Source of the DNA: an uncultured Clostridium sp.
GTDB taxonomy: Bacteria; Bacillota; Clostridia; Lachnospirales; Lachnospiraceae
Length of the DNA stretch: 22,658 nt
Direction: 5' to 3'
Assembly: GCA_900544905.1 (NCBI GenBank)
Contig: UQXF01000053.1
Span: forward strand, 1-22,658
This document shows positions 1 to 6,915 of this stretch, in pieces; within the stretch, counting starts at the first letter, position 1; each line of letters begins with the position of its first letter. A model generated the notes under the pieces. That model was given only the letters and a program-made list of their open reading frames with translations, was not told where the DNA came from and searched no databases. The position numbers and the translations under genes were made by a program.

Positions 1-46
1 AGATGACGTCGAGTCTCGTGGGCTCGGAGATGTGTATAAGAGACAG
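1..46. other. Illumina/Nextera P7 adapter (sequencing artefact)
   Basis: Positions 28-46 are the 19-bp Tn5 mosaic end (AGATGTGTATAAGAGACAG). Positions 13-46 are the whole Nextera read-2 transposase adapter. Positions 5-12 (GACGTCGA) sit where the i7 index belongs, and 1-4 (AGAT) match the end of the P7 primer. This is library DNA left on the contig, not part of the genome. The same structure occurs inverted at the other end. From memory the index complement TCGACGTC is a Nextera XT i7 index, but I could not look it up. Confidence 0.98.
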
Positions 47-154
47 GTAATATACAGTCAACAAGACATAGTTTCTAATACTACATCATAAAATTTTTAT
101 AACTTTACGTTATGGCAAACCTATATAGATTTATTTTAGAAAGGTTGTGATTAT

Positions 155-820
155 ATGCATACATCATCATTAAAAAAGGTTAAGGACCCCGGAAGTGCAT
201 TGACACATTTTATCGGAATGGTGGTTGCCGCACTGGCTGCAACACCTCTGCTTATAAAAGCATCCCATGGGGATAACAGCTCTTATCTGGGAGCATTTGT
301 TGTATTCATTGTCAGCATGATTTGCCTGTATGGAGCCAGTACCATTTACCATACCTTTGACATTTCAGAAAAAGTAAACACACTGCTCCGCAAGATTGAC
401 CACTCCATGATTTTTGTCATGATTGCCGGTTCTTATACTCCTATCTGCCTGATTGTTTTGCCAAAGCGAATTGGTCTTCCTCTGCTGGCAACGGTCTGGG
501 CGATTACTATAATCGGCTCTATTTTCAAAATATGCTGGATTAACTGTCCGCACTGGCTGTCCTCCGCTATGTATATCGGGATGGGCTGGCTCGTTGTATT
601 TGCATTTTCTCCAATTATGAAGGAGTTATCAACCTCCGCCTTTATGTGGCTTTTAGTCGGCGGCATCATTTACACGGTGGGAGGTATCATTTACGCATTA
701 AAGCTGCCTCTTTTAAAGAAATTTCATTGGAAGAATTTTGGTAATCACGAGCTGTTTCACTGCTTCGTCATGTTAGGAAGTATATGTCATTTTGTTCTGG
801 TATATCACTATCTGGCTTAA
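155..820 (+). CDS. Hemolysin III / PAQR family membrane protein (YqfA/TrhA-like)
   Basis: A 221-aa integral membrane protein with about seven hydrophobic segments, the usual length and topology of the bacterial HlyIII/PAQR family. Family marks are visible: SALTHFIG near the N-terminus, a Ser-x3-Tyr-His (STIYH) element, KIDHSMIF with the conserved Asp/His, the GGIIYxxGGIIY segment and the C-terminal NHELFH. The Asp and His residues form the metal site in PAQR proteins. Bacterial members have been linked to membrane-energy or fluidity homeostasis, and true haemolysis is doubtful, so no physiological role is claimed. The start is preceded by AGAAAGG. The gene is monocistronic, closed by the hairpin at 835-873. 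I see no convincing promoter in the AT-rich 47-154. Confidence 0.9.
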   Translation: MHTSSLKKVKDPGSALTHFIGMVVAALAATPLLIKASHGDNSSYLGAFVVFIVSMICLYGASTIYHTFDISEKVNTLLRKIDHSMIFVMIAGSYTPICLIVLPKRIGLPLLATVWAITIIGSIFKICWINCPHWLSSAMYIGMGWLVVFAFSPIMKELSTSAFMWLLVGGIIYTVGGIIYALKLPLLKKFHWKNFGNHELFHCFVMLGSICHFVLVYHYLA

Positions 821-834
821 TTGGGAAAAAAAGG

Positions 835-873
835 ATGCTCCATGGTATAGTAATTTCCATGGAGTATTTTTTT
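835..873 (+). terminator. Intrinsic terminator after the HlyIII gene
   Basis: An 11-bp stem (835-845 with 857-867, one G-U pair) around CTCCATGG/CCATGGAG, an 11-nt loop, and a run of seven T at 867-873. It starts 14 bases after the HlyIII stop codon. Confidence 0.85.
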
Positions 874-910
874 GTAAAAAAGAGATGGTCATAATTAAAT
901 GTGTTTTTTA

Positions 911-939
911 TTGCAAATTTCAATTATCTAGATTATTCT
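911..939 (+). promoter_or_regulatory. Sigma-A-type promoter for the 180-aa gene
   Basis: TTGCAA (911-916), a 17-base spacer, then TATTCT (934-939). Transcription would begin near 946, downstream of the alternative ATG at 901, which supports the start at 976. Confidence 0.55.
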
Positions 940-975
940 AAAACAAATACTGACAAAAAGAAAGCAGGTGTTTAT

Positions 976-1518
976 ATGACAGTAAAAGAATCCGGTATTG
1001 CAGAAATCTATACCAAAAACACAGACACTTTCAGCGTGGGCAGGGTATTCTGCCAGAATAATGAATGTGTCGTTTTTGAAGACATTGATACGCAGGGGAA
1101 AATAACAGGCTATTATGTGATAAAAAAGGAAATCATATCCCGGCTGGAATATGATACGGAATATCTTAACAAAATCGGCAAATATATGGAATATAATGAA
1201 AATCATCCCTACTCCGAATGGTTTTCCCTAAAGCCTGTTGCCTTAGACACAGAAAAGTCTTTAATTTTTCAGGTGCTTCAATATGCACTGGACAATGATA
1301 TGGTAATCATAATCGAGACGGACAACGAGGAACCGGAAAGCGGCTATGTAAAAGAGATTGAAAATGGTATGCTTACCTTTGCATGTCTGGATATCTCTAA
1401 CGCCCAGCCCATGGAAAATATCACAGTTGCAATTCATGATATTATTTTAATTGAATTTGAAAGCATTGATAATGTATTGTTACAATATGCAAATGCAGCT
1501 TTAAATATTTCTTCATAA
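976..1518 (+). CDS. Uncharacterised 180-aa protein with two similar beta-rich halves
   Basis: I do not recognise this family. The start at 976 is chosen over 901 because AGCAGGTG ends 5 bases before it and the likely promoter lies inside the extension. The protein is acidic and soluble, with no signal peptide or membrane helix. Two segments look alike: about residues 17-58 (GRVFCQNNECVVFEDID ... IISRLEYD) and about 122-167 (SGYVKEIENGMLTFACLD ... IILIEFESID). Both run as a Gly, a hydrophobic strand, an N/NG turn, a second strand, an (I/L)D, then an Ile-rich strand ending in an acidic cluster. This suggests a duplicated small beta-barrel (Sm/WYL-like), which is inference only. No neighbour suggests a function. 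Confidence 0.75.
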   Translation: MTVKESGIAEIYTKNTDTFSVGRVFCQNNECVVFEDIDTQGKITGYYVIKKEIISRLEYDTEYLNKIGKYMEYNENHPYSEWFSLKPVALDTEKSLIFQVLQYALDNDMVIIIETDNEEPESGYVKEIENGMLTFACLDISNAQPMENITVAIHDIILIEFESIDNVLLQYANAALNISS

Positions 1519-1613
1519 CGAAACATTATTCTGTTTATCCATGCTAAAATTAAAAACAGGCATTAGTAAAATAGTGATTGCTTATCTGTTTATCAACACA
1601 ATGGAGGCTTAAC

Positions 1614-1976
1614 ATGGATACATTTACAGAGACATTTTATAAAATCGCAGAACAAGTAAAAAGAGAGTCGGACACCGGCACATCAGAACCCTTATTGGAA
1701 TCCCTTTTTAATCTGAGAATCTCTACCGCTCTGGAAAATACTATTAAAAGCGATACACAATACCAGCAAACCACCAGGGAAATTCAAAGAAAAATAGAGG
1801 CGCTTTCTGCCATGGGCTTAAGCCGTGAACAATGGCTGGCTATGGATGACGCATTATCTGCATGCAATAAAAGAGGTGGCGATTACGGCAGGGCTGCCTA
1901 TAAACAGGGATTTATGGATGCCATTAACCTGCTTATTGAAATTTTATCGCAAACAACAATCATAGCGCCTAATTAA
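1614..1976 (+). CDS. Small helical protein, possibly DUF6809 family
   Basis: A 120-aa, mostly alpha-helical, charged protein without a signal peptide or membrane segment. The ATG at 1614 has TGGAGG six bases upstream (1602-1607). The in-frame ATG at 1578 has no such site, so the 120-aa form is preferred. The C-terminal half (AMGLSREQWLAMDDALSA, then YGRAAYKQGFMDAINLL) resembles the small Firmicutes family DUF6809, whose members end in a Tyr-rich helix with GFxDGxxLL. I assign this from memory with moderate confidence. Function is unknown for that family. A hairpin terminator starts at the base after the stop codon, so this is a single-gene unit. Confidence 0.75.
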   Translation: MDTFTETFYKIAEQVKRESDTGTSEPLLESLFNLRISTALENTIKSDTQYQQTTREIQRKIEALSAMGLSREQWLAMDDALSACNKRGGDYGRAAYKQGFMDAINLLIEILSQTTIIAPN

Positions 1977-2000
1977 AACGGCGGAATGCCGTTGATTTTT
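1977..2000 (+). terminator. Short intrinsic terminator after the 120-aa gene
   Basis: A perfect 6-bp stem AACGGC (1977-1982) / GCCGTT (1988-1993), a 5-nt loop, then GATTTTT. It abuts the stop codon. Its T-tract overlaps the probable -35 of the Fic promoter. Confidence 0.65.
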
Positions 2001-2021
2001 AAGAGGTATTCATGATATAAT
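1992..2021 (+). promoter_or_regulatory. Sigma-A-type promoter for the Fic gene
   Basis: TTGATT (1992-1997), an 18-base spacer, then a perfect TATAAT (2016-2021). The predicted leader is about 42 bases and contains TAAGGAGG (2055-2062), seven bases before the Fic ATG. Confidence 0.6.
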
Positions 2022-2069
2022 TTTATTAGTTTCGTTTATTCTTTTAACAACAAATAAGGAGGCTTATTT

Positions 2070-2675
2070 ATGGCACTTCAAAATAAATTAGGGCTTACAA
2101 ATTCTGCCGACCTTGCCCGCGAGGAAGAACGAATAAGTAAGAAAAAAGCTACAGAGCTTTTTGAAAACGGTATGCTTGATACATTGGAAGCAGGGAAGTT
2201 TTCTTCACTCAAAGCAATACACAAATATCTTTTTGAGAGTATTTATGATTTTGCAGGAAATATTCGTAAAGTAAATATTGCAAAAGGAAATTTCCGCTTT
2301 GCACCAATCATATATCTGGAAGCGGCACTTAAAAATATTGATAAAATGCCGCAATCCAATTTTGATGAAATTATCGAAAAGTATGTAGAAATGAATATTG
2401 CACATCCGTTCCGGGAGGGCAATGGGCGAAGCACCCGTATATGGCTTGACCTTATGCTCAAAACAGAAATCGGCAAGGTGGTAGATTGGAGCAAGGTAGA
2501 TAAAGACGACTATCTGCTTGCAATGGAACGGAGCCCTGTTAAAGATATTGAATTAAAATACATCCTGAAGAATGCCTTAACCGATGAAGTGAATAGCCGC
2601 GAAATTTATATGAAAGGCATCGACCATAGCTACTATTATGAGGGCTACACTACCTATAAAGCCGAAGAGTTATAA
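2070..2675 (+). CDS. fic: Fic family protein adenylyltransferase, class III (self-inhibited)
   Basis: A 201-aa protein with the complete Fic active-site motif HPFREGNGR at residues 112-120. The His is the catalytic base that activates the target hydroxyl, and the Asn/Gly/Arg residues hold the ATP phosphates. The flap hairpin lies at about 68-80 (VNIAKGNFRFAP). Residues 187-192 read SYYYEG, which fits the inhibitory motif (S/T)xxxE(G/N). Its C-terminal position is that of class III Fic proteins such as Neisseria NmFic, where the Glu blocks productive ATP binding until the helix moves. No antitoxin-like ORF is adjacent, as expected for an intramolecularly inhibited enzyme. The start has a strong TAAGGAGG. 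The target cannot be told from sequence. It converges on the cysteine-synthase-like gene with 14 bases between stop codons. Confidence 0.93.
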   Translation: MALQNKLGLTNSADLAREEERISKKKATELFENGMLDTLEAGKFSSLKAIHKYLFESIYDFAGNIRKVNIAKGNFRFAPIIYLEAALKNIDKMPQSNFDEIIEKYVEMNIAHPFREGNGRSTRIWLDLMLKTEIGKVVDWSKVDKDDYLLAMERSPVKDIELKYILKNALTDEVNSREIYMKGIDHSYYYEGYTTYKAEEL

Positions 2676-2689
2676 TGCTTCACACCTTT

Positions 2690-3670
2690 TTATTTATACA
2701 TGTTTGTTGACAAATATTTAAATGCATTATCTGCTAAAATTACCACAATATTCTTTCCGGCTGCCTCCGGTCTCTTTGCTATCTGTGTTGCCACCCAGAG
2801 CGCTGCGCCTGCGGATTGTCCTACAAAAAAGCCTTCGCTGCCCACAAGCTTCCTGCCCGCTTCGTATGCATCCTCCGCAATCACATCAAAGCATTCGTCA
2901 TAGACGGCATTAAACTGATGAAATAATGTCGGAACCTTATCCTCCGGTACTCCGTCAAATTTCAGCACGCCGTCAATTGTATTCCGCTCCGGAAATGCTG
3001 AATCCTTTAGGGACTGCTTCGCCGGCTGTGCTCCGATAATCTTTACATCCGGATTCTTTGTTCTCAGATATGCGGACAATCCGGATAACGTACCGCCTGT
3101 TCCTACCAGCTGGACAACATAATCCACCCTTCCGTTGGTATCTTCCCAAATCTCAGGACCGGTTCCAATAATATGCGCCCTTGCATTTGCCGGATTTGAG
3201 CACTGGTTAATATAAAACCACCCCTTTGATTTGGCAAAGCTGCCCATTACATCCTCCAGTCCCTCCAGTGAAAGCCCTGTTTTTAACATTTCCGCAAATC
3301 CCGGAACATCTGTCACCTGTAAAAGTTCAGCGCCTAATGCCTTTAAAATCTGTGAGCGTTCAACAGAAACCCCCGGCTGTATTACCGCTACATAATGATA
3401 GCCTTTTGCATTTGCAAATGTAGCTGTGCCAATACCTGTATTTCCGCTTGTGTAATCTACAATCGTCATTCCCGGCTTGAGCTTTCCCTCATACTCTGCT
3501 TCCAAAATCATATTGAGAGCCGCCCTGTCCTTTACACTTCCTGAAGGATTAAAATATTCAAATTTTCCTAAAATATGTCCACTGATGCCTTCTGCCTCTT
3601 CATATCGATGTAACCTTACCAGCGGTGTTTTCCCCACCAATTCCGTTATTGAATCATATATTTTTCCCAT
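2690..3670 (-). CDS. Cysteine synthase-like PLP enzyme paired with a LanC-like protein
   Basis: A 326-aa fold-type II PLP enzyme of the O-acetylserine sulfhydrylase/cystathionine beta-synthase family. The Schiff-base lysine is K47 in NPSGSVKDR, the substrate loop is TSGNTGIG (74-81), NPAN and TGPEIWEDT lie at 159-178, and the phosphate-binding loop is GTGGTLSG (190-197). It departs from housekeeping CysK: the loop normally MPExMSxER reads QPGVSVER (98-105), the P-x-SG stretch after the glycine loop is replaced by a charged insert, GxSSGAA reads GQSAGAA, and the end is DNAFKYLST instead of GERYLST. Substrates are therefore uncertain: OAS plus sulfide, another activated serine, or another thiol. 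It starts 16 bases after the LanC-like stop with AGAGAGGA upstream, so the two are almost certainly co-transcribed. Confidence 0.88.
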   Translation of the reverse strand: MGKIYDSITELVGKTPLVRLHRYEEAEGISGHILGKFEYFNPSGSVKDRAALNMILEAEYEGKLKPGMTIVDYTSGNTGIGTATFANAKGYHYVAVIQPGVSVERSQILKALGAELLQVTDVPGFAEMLKTGLSLEGLEDVMGSFAKSKGWFYINQCSNPANARAHIIGTGPEIWEDTNGRVDYVVQLVGTGGTLSGLSAYLRTKNPDVKIIGAQPAKQSLKDSAFPERNTIDGVLKFDGVPEDKVPTLFHQFNAVYDECFDVIAEDAYEAGRKLVGSEGFFVGQSAGAALWVATQIAKRPEAAGKNIVVILADNAFKYLSTNMYK

Positions 3671-3686
3671 GATGCTTCATCCTCTC

Positions 3687-5114
3687 TTACTGATAATTGT
3701 ATTCCACAATTTGTATATAATCTTCATTCTTTAATACGCCTGCTAAGGTCAACAAGCTCCACGCATTGCCTGCTGTACCGATATACAGCCCCGAATAGCT
3801 GTGAACATCCTGTGGGATGGTTCTCCACCAATTTCCCAGCCATCTCCTGGAATTTCCCGCCTTATAAATATCATTTGGATTGTCATCTACATGGGACTGC
3901 CCTATAACGGTTCTGGCAGTACGCTTTGCATAATTTAAAAATTCTTCCTCTCCTGTCAGCTTATATACGGATATAAAATGCTCCAGCAAGCCCGGCGTAC
4001 CGCAGCACAATGCCTGGCTTCTCCAGTATCCCCGTGAATAATTTTCCGGGGCGCCTGCTTCAATAATGCCTCTTGAAAGTCTTTTTACCCAGTCCAGATA
4101 ATCCTTTTCCTTCGTAATGGTATATAAGGCTTCAAATAACAATGCTGTGCCAGCCGGTCCGTGGCATGTACTGAGATAATAAAACTCTGTCGAAGGTCCC
4201 CGTTCCAGACTATCCAGATACGGAACAAGTACAGCCTCATCATCACCTACGGCAATACCCTGAATATATGCTGCCGCATCCCTTGCCGCCTGCAAAAATA
4301 CTTCATCCCCTGTGGCCCTGTAAAGAATTGTAAAAATCCAGCCTACACCGGAGGTACCATGGGCAAGATTTACCCAGAACACATCCGCAGGGAAATCAAT
4401 AATTGTCAAATCCACAACATTCCAGTATTTTCCACCATTGGGAGCAGCTTTGCCCTTGGAAACAATGTAATTTCCCAAATCCCTTGCCGCATTTAAGTAT
4501 TTGTCATCCTTTGTTATCTCCCATGTGGAGACAAGATAGGTGACAAATCCCCCATCTCCGCATAAATCGTTCTGTTCGCTCCAATAAATCCCCTCCGGAG
4601 CTTTTTTTGCCGCCGCCAGCAAATCATCCGACGCCTTTACCACATAATCCTTATAGGCTTCCTCTCCCGTAACCTCATAGAGCTTCAGCACAAGATAGGC
4701 GCTTCCCGTAGGACCGTTATAGTAACCGGTAATCCACCCCGGCATATTTTTTACATGAACCAGCTTATCCTCCGTACCCTTTGCATGATTCAAAGCATTT
4801 TCATAAAATGCGCTTCCTTCATCTGTCGCTATAATATCAGCTGCTGCTGCCTTTGCTTCAAGCAGGTATTCCTCCTTTCCCGTAACCTGATACAGACGCA
4901 GATAGAATAAACCAACACCCGCCGAACCGCCATATAACGCTTTTTCCGTCAGCATCGGATAATCGGAGAAATCCTCCGCCGAATCCGGACTTTGATTCCA
5001 CCTCTTTCCAAAAGGCGTTATTTTCTCTGTGGTCTTAATCCATTTTGCTGTCTCCTCTGCAATAGAAATATAATCCTCTGCCTGGTACACCTTAAATAAA
5101 TAATTTCCTGCCAT
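3687..5114 (-). CDS. Free-standing LanC-like (lanthionine synthetase C-like) protein
   Basis: A 475-aa cytosolic protein with the seven Gly-rich turns of the LanC alpha/alpha toroid: YGGSAG (61), YNGPTG (132), CGDGG (185), AHGTSG (251), CHGPAG (317), CCGTPG (370) and YIGTAG (444). By order, H252 matches the catalytic His of NisC, and C317, C370 and C371 match the zinc ligands C284, C330 and H331. The last ligand is thus Cys (CCG) rather than His, as in ProcM-type synthetases. LanC enzymes add Cys thiols to dehydroalanine or dehydrobutyrine; eukaryotic LanC-like proteins add glutathione to such residues. There is no LanB/LanM dehydratase, precursor peptide, protease or exporter here, so a lantibiotic role is unlikely. 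First gene of a pair with the CysK-like enzyme. I found no firm promoter in 5115-5217. Confidence 0.9.
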   Translation of the reverse strand: MAGNYLFKVYQAEDYISIAEETAKWIKTTEKITPFGKRWNQSPDSAEDFSDYPMLTEKALYGGSAGVGLFYLRLYQVTGKEEYLLEAKAAAADIIATDEGSAFYENALNHAKGTEDKLVHVKNMPGWITGYYNGPTGSAYLVLKLYEVTGEEAYKDYVVKASDDLLAAAKKAPEGIYWSEQNDLCGDGGFVTYLVSTWEITKDDKYLNAARDLGNYIVSKGKAAPNGGKYWNVVDLTIIDFPADVFWVNLAHGTSGVGWIFTILYRATGDEVFLQAARDAAAYIQGIAVGDDEAVLVPYLDSLERGPSTEFYYLSTCHGPAGTALLFEALYTITKEKDYLDWVKRLSRGIIEAGAPENYSRGYWRSQALCCGTPGLLEHFISVYKLTGEEEFLNYAKRTARTVIGQSHVDDNPNDIYKAGNSRRWLGNWWRTIPQDVHSYSGLYIGTAGNAWSLLTLAGVLKNEDYIQIVEYNYQ

Positions 5115-5218
5115 ATCAATTACCTACTTTCCTATCAATTTAGTATGTTTTATTTGTATAAAATAGTACCACATATTTCCATTGCTGTATAATTCTGCTT
5201 TTCTATGTCCGGTTATAG

Positions 5219-5267
5219 AAAAAAGCTATACCCTGTTTGTCATTTTCATACAAAAAGGGTATCGCTT
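5219..5267 (-). terminator. Intrinsic terminator after znuB
   Basis: A 12-position stem (5256-5267 with 5223-5234, one mismatch) extended by TTTGT/ACAAA inside the loop. On the minus strand it is followed by six T (5219-5224). It begins one base past the znuB stop codon. Confidence 0.85.
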
Positions 5268-6062
5268 TTATTCCTTTTTCCATATCATCAGCGGAATCAG
5301 TACGACTACTCCTGTCAGCACAATGGTTCCACCAGGCTTCAGATTAAAATAATAGGATAAAAATAATCCCACAATCGTGAACAGCAGTGCAAACAATACA
5401 GAAAAAATAACGGTTTTCTTATAGCTGTTCGCCAGCTGCATGGCACAGGCAACCGGAATTACCATCAGGGAGGACACAATCAGCGCCCCCACACTTCTCG
5501 CCGCCACAGATACAGTAATCGCTGTTAACAGTGTAATGACAAAATTGATTTTCTTCACCGGAATACCTGCTAAAACAGCCCCCTGCTCGTCAAAGGTAAT
5601 AAACATCAATTCCTTATATAACAGGAAAAACGTGACTACAACAATGACGGTGACAATAACCACCAGCGCCACCTCCGTATCCGTAATCGCCACAATGCTT
5701 CCAAACAGAAAAGAATTAAATGCAGCCCCATCCTCAACAAAACCGGATAATACACTGGCAAGACCGATTCCCACCGACATAATGATGGAAATGGAAATCT
5801 CCGCATATCTGGGAAGCCGCCGCCGGATTGCCTCAATACTGAATGCCGCTATCACGCATACCAGCACTGCCCCGACAATGGGATTGATGCCCCAAACCAG
5901 CCCTAATGCCACACCGGCAAGAGAGGTATGGGATAAGGCATCCCCTATCATGGAAAGCCGCTTTAATACCACGATTACACCGATTAACGGAATAATAACT
6001 GCCAGAAGAATGCCCACCAGAAATGCCTTCTGCATAAATTCATATTGAAATATATCTAACAT
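5268..6062 (-). CDS. znuB: Zinc/manganese ABC transporter permease (ZnuB/MntB family)
   Basis: A 264-aa membrane protein with eight or more hydrophobic segments, the size and pattern of ABC-3 permeases. The family signature is the early LSMIGDALSHTSLAGVALG stretch (about 36-54), followed by FGSIVAI and AARSVGALIVSSLMVIPVACAM. It forms the metal path of a type II importer and works with the ATPase encoded just upstream. Its ATG overlaps the end of that gene by seven bases, with AGGAGG seven bases before the start, so translation is coupled. A strong terminator follows the stop. Zn versus Mn cannot be settled from the permease alone, and no substrate-binding protein gene lies in the window. Confidence 0.92.
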   Translation of the reverse strand: MLDIFQYEFMQKAFLVGILLAVIIPLIGVIVVLKRLSMIGDALSHTSLAGVALGLVWGINPIVGAVLVCVIAAFSIEAIRRRLPRYAEISISIIMSVGIGLASVLSGFVEDGAAFNSFLFGSIVAITDTEVALVVIVTVIVVVTFFLLYKELMFITFDEQGAVLAGIPVKKINFVITLLTAITVSVAARSVGALIVSSLMVIPVACAMQLANSYKKTVIFSVLFALLFTIVGLFLSYYFNLKPGGTIVLTGVVVLIPLMIWKKE

Positions 6063-6904
6063 GATGCATCCTCCTTCTGCGCCAGTGAATCTCTTTTGCC
6101 CTTGAAGGATGCATCATACGGCGCCTCTTTCTCCGGTGCCTGGGCATTTTTACCCGGATAGGTTTTCCTGCCCGCCTTACAACGGCTGCTGTATTTTTTG
6201 GGCTTGGACATAATCATTTTCTCCTTCATCACCTCATCGCAGAGGATAGAGGATTTGTCCAGATGCACATTTCCATTATTTACATGATAGAAACGGTTGG
6301 TGTAGCGTGCCACCTGCTCCATGTTATGGGTAACCATAACAATTGTCATGCCATATTCCTTATTCAGCTTATCCAGCAACTGATAGAGCATTTCTCCAGC
6401 CTCCTTGTCAATTCCGGTTAAGGGCTCGTCCAGCACCAGAAGCTTTGGATTCTGAATCAGCGCCCTGGCAATTAAAACTCTCTGCTGCTGTCCCCCGGAA
6501 AGCTCGGACAGCATACGTCTGCGGTAATCCTCCATACCTACAAGCCGTAAGGTCTCTGACACCTTCTGCCGGTGCTCCTTTTTCGGGAAATGGAACATTC
6601 CTATCTCTGAATGCAGCCCTGTCATCACGATTTCTTCCACATTCGCCGGAAAATTATTTACAGCGTGAAAGCCCACCTGGGGAACATAGCCAATGGAGTC
6701 TGTGGCTACCACAACCTCTCCTTTAGTGGGTGACAGCTGTCCTAAAATAAGCTTCATCAGCGTGCTCTTCCCTGCTCCGTTGGCACCGATAATCCCTACA
6801 TATTCCTGTTCTTCTATTGTAAAATTCACGTCTGTCAAGACATCATCTTTTCCATAGGCAAAGCTCATGTCCTTAACCGTTATCATCGGATTACCCATAT
6901 CCAT
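6056..6904 (-). CDS. znuC: Zinc/manganese ABC transporter ATP-binding protein
   Basis: A 282-aa ABC ATPase with Walker A GANGAGKST (40-48), Q-loop YVPQ, signature LSGGQ (135-139), Walker B LLVLDE (155-160), and switch His at 193 (VTHN). The FAYG start, the GxNGAGKSTLMKLILG pattern and the ZnuB-type permease behind it place it in the metal family. From about residue 234 it carries a tail of nearly 50 residues, strongly basic at first (KPKKYSSRCKAGRKTY) and rich in K/E/D later, not part of the ATPase core. The start could be M1 or M3; AAGGGTGT just upstream fits either. It begins 11 bases after the HIT gene stop, so hit-znuC-znuB is probably one transcript. Confidence 0.92.
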   Translation of the reverse strand: MDMGNPMITVKDMSFAYGKDDVLTDVNFTIEEQEYVGIIGANGAGKSTLMKLILGQLSPTKGEVVVATDSIGYVPQVGFHAVNNFPANVEEIVMTGLHSEIGMFHFPKKEHRQKVSETLRLVGMEDYRRRMLSELSGGQQQRVLIARALIQNPKLLVLDEPLTGIDKEAGEMLYQLLDKLNKEYGMTIVMVTHNMEQVARYTNRFYHVNNGNVHLDKSSILCDEVMKEKMIMSKPKKYSSRCKAGRKTYPGKNAQAPEKEAPYDASFKGKRDSLAQKEDASC

Positions 6905-6915
6905 ACACCCTTACA

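Noticed and set aside
901..975. N-terminal extension of the 180-aa protein
   Set aside because: It contains the likely -35/-10, and the ATG at 976 has a better ribosome site.
3687..5267. Canonical lantibiotic biosynthesis cluster
   Set aside because: Only a LanC-like gene is present; no LanA leader peptide, LanB/LanM, LanT or LanP was seen in any frame nearby.
5440..6048. Plus-strand 202-codon open frame
   Set aside because: Antisense shadow of znuB, with low-complexity Thr/Ala/Ile composition and no ribosome site.
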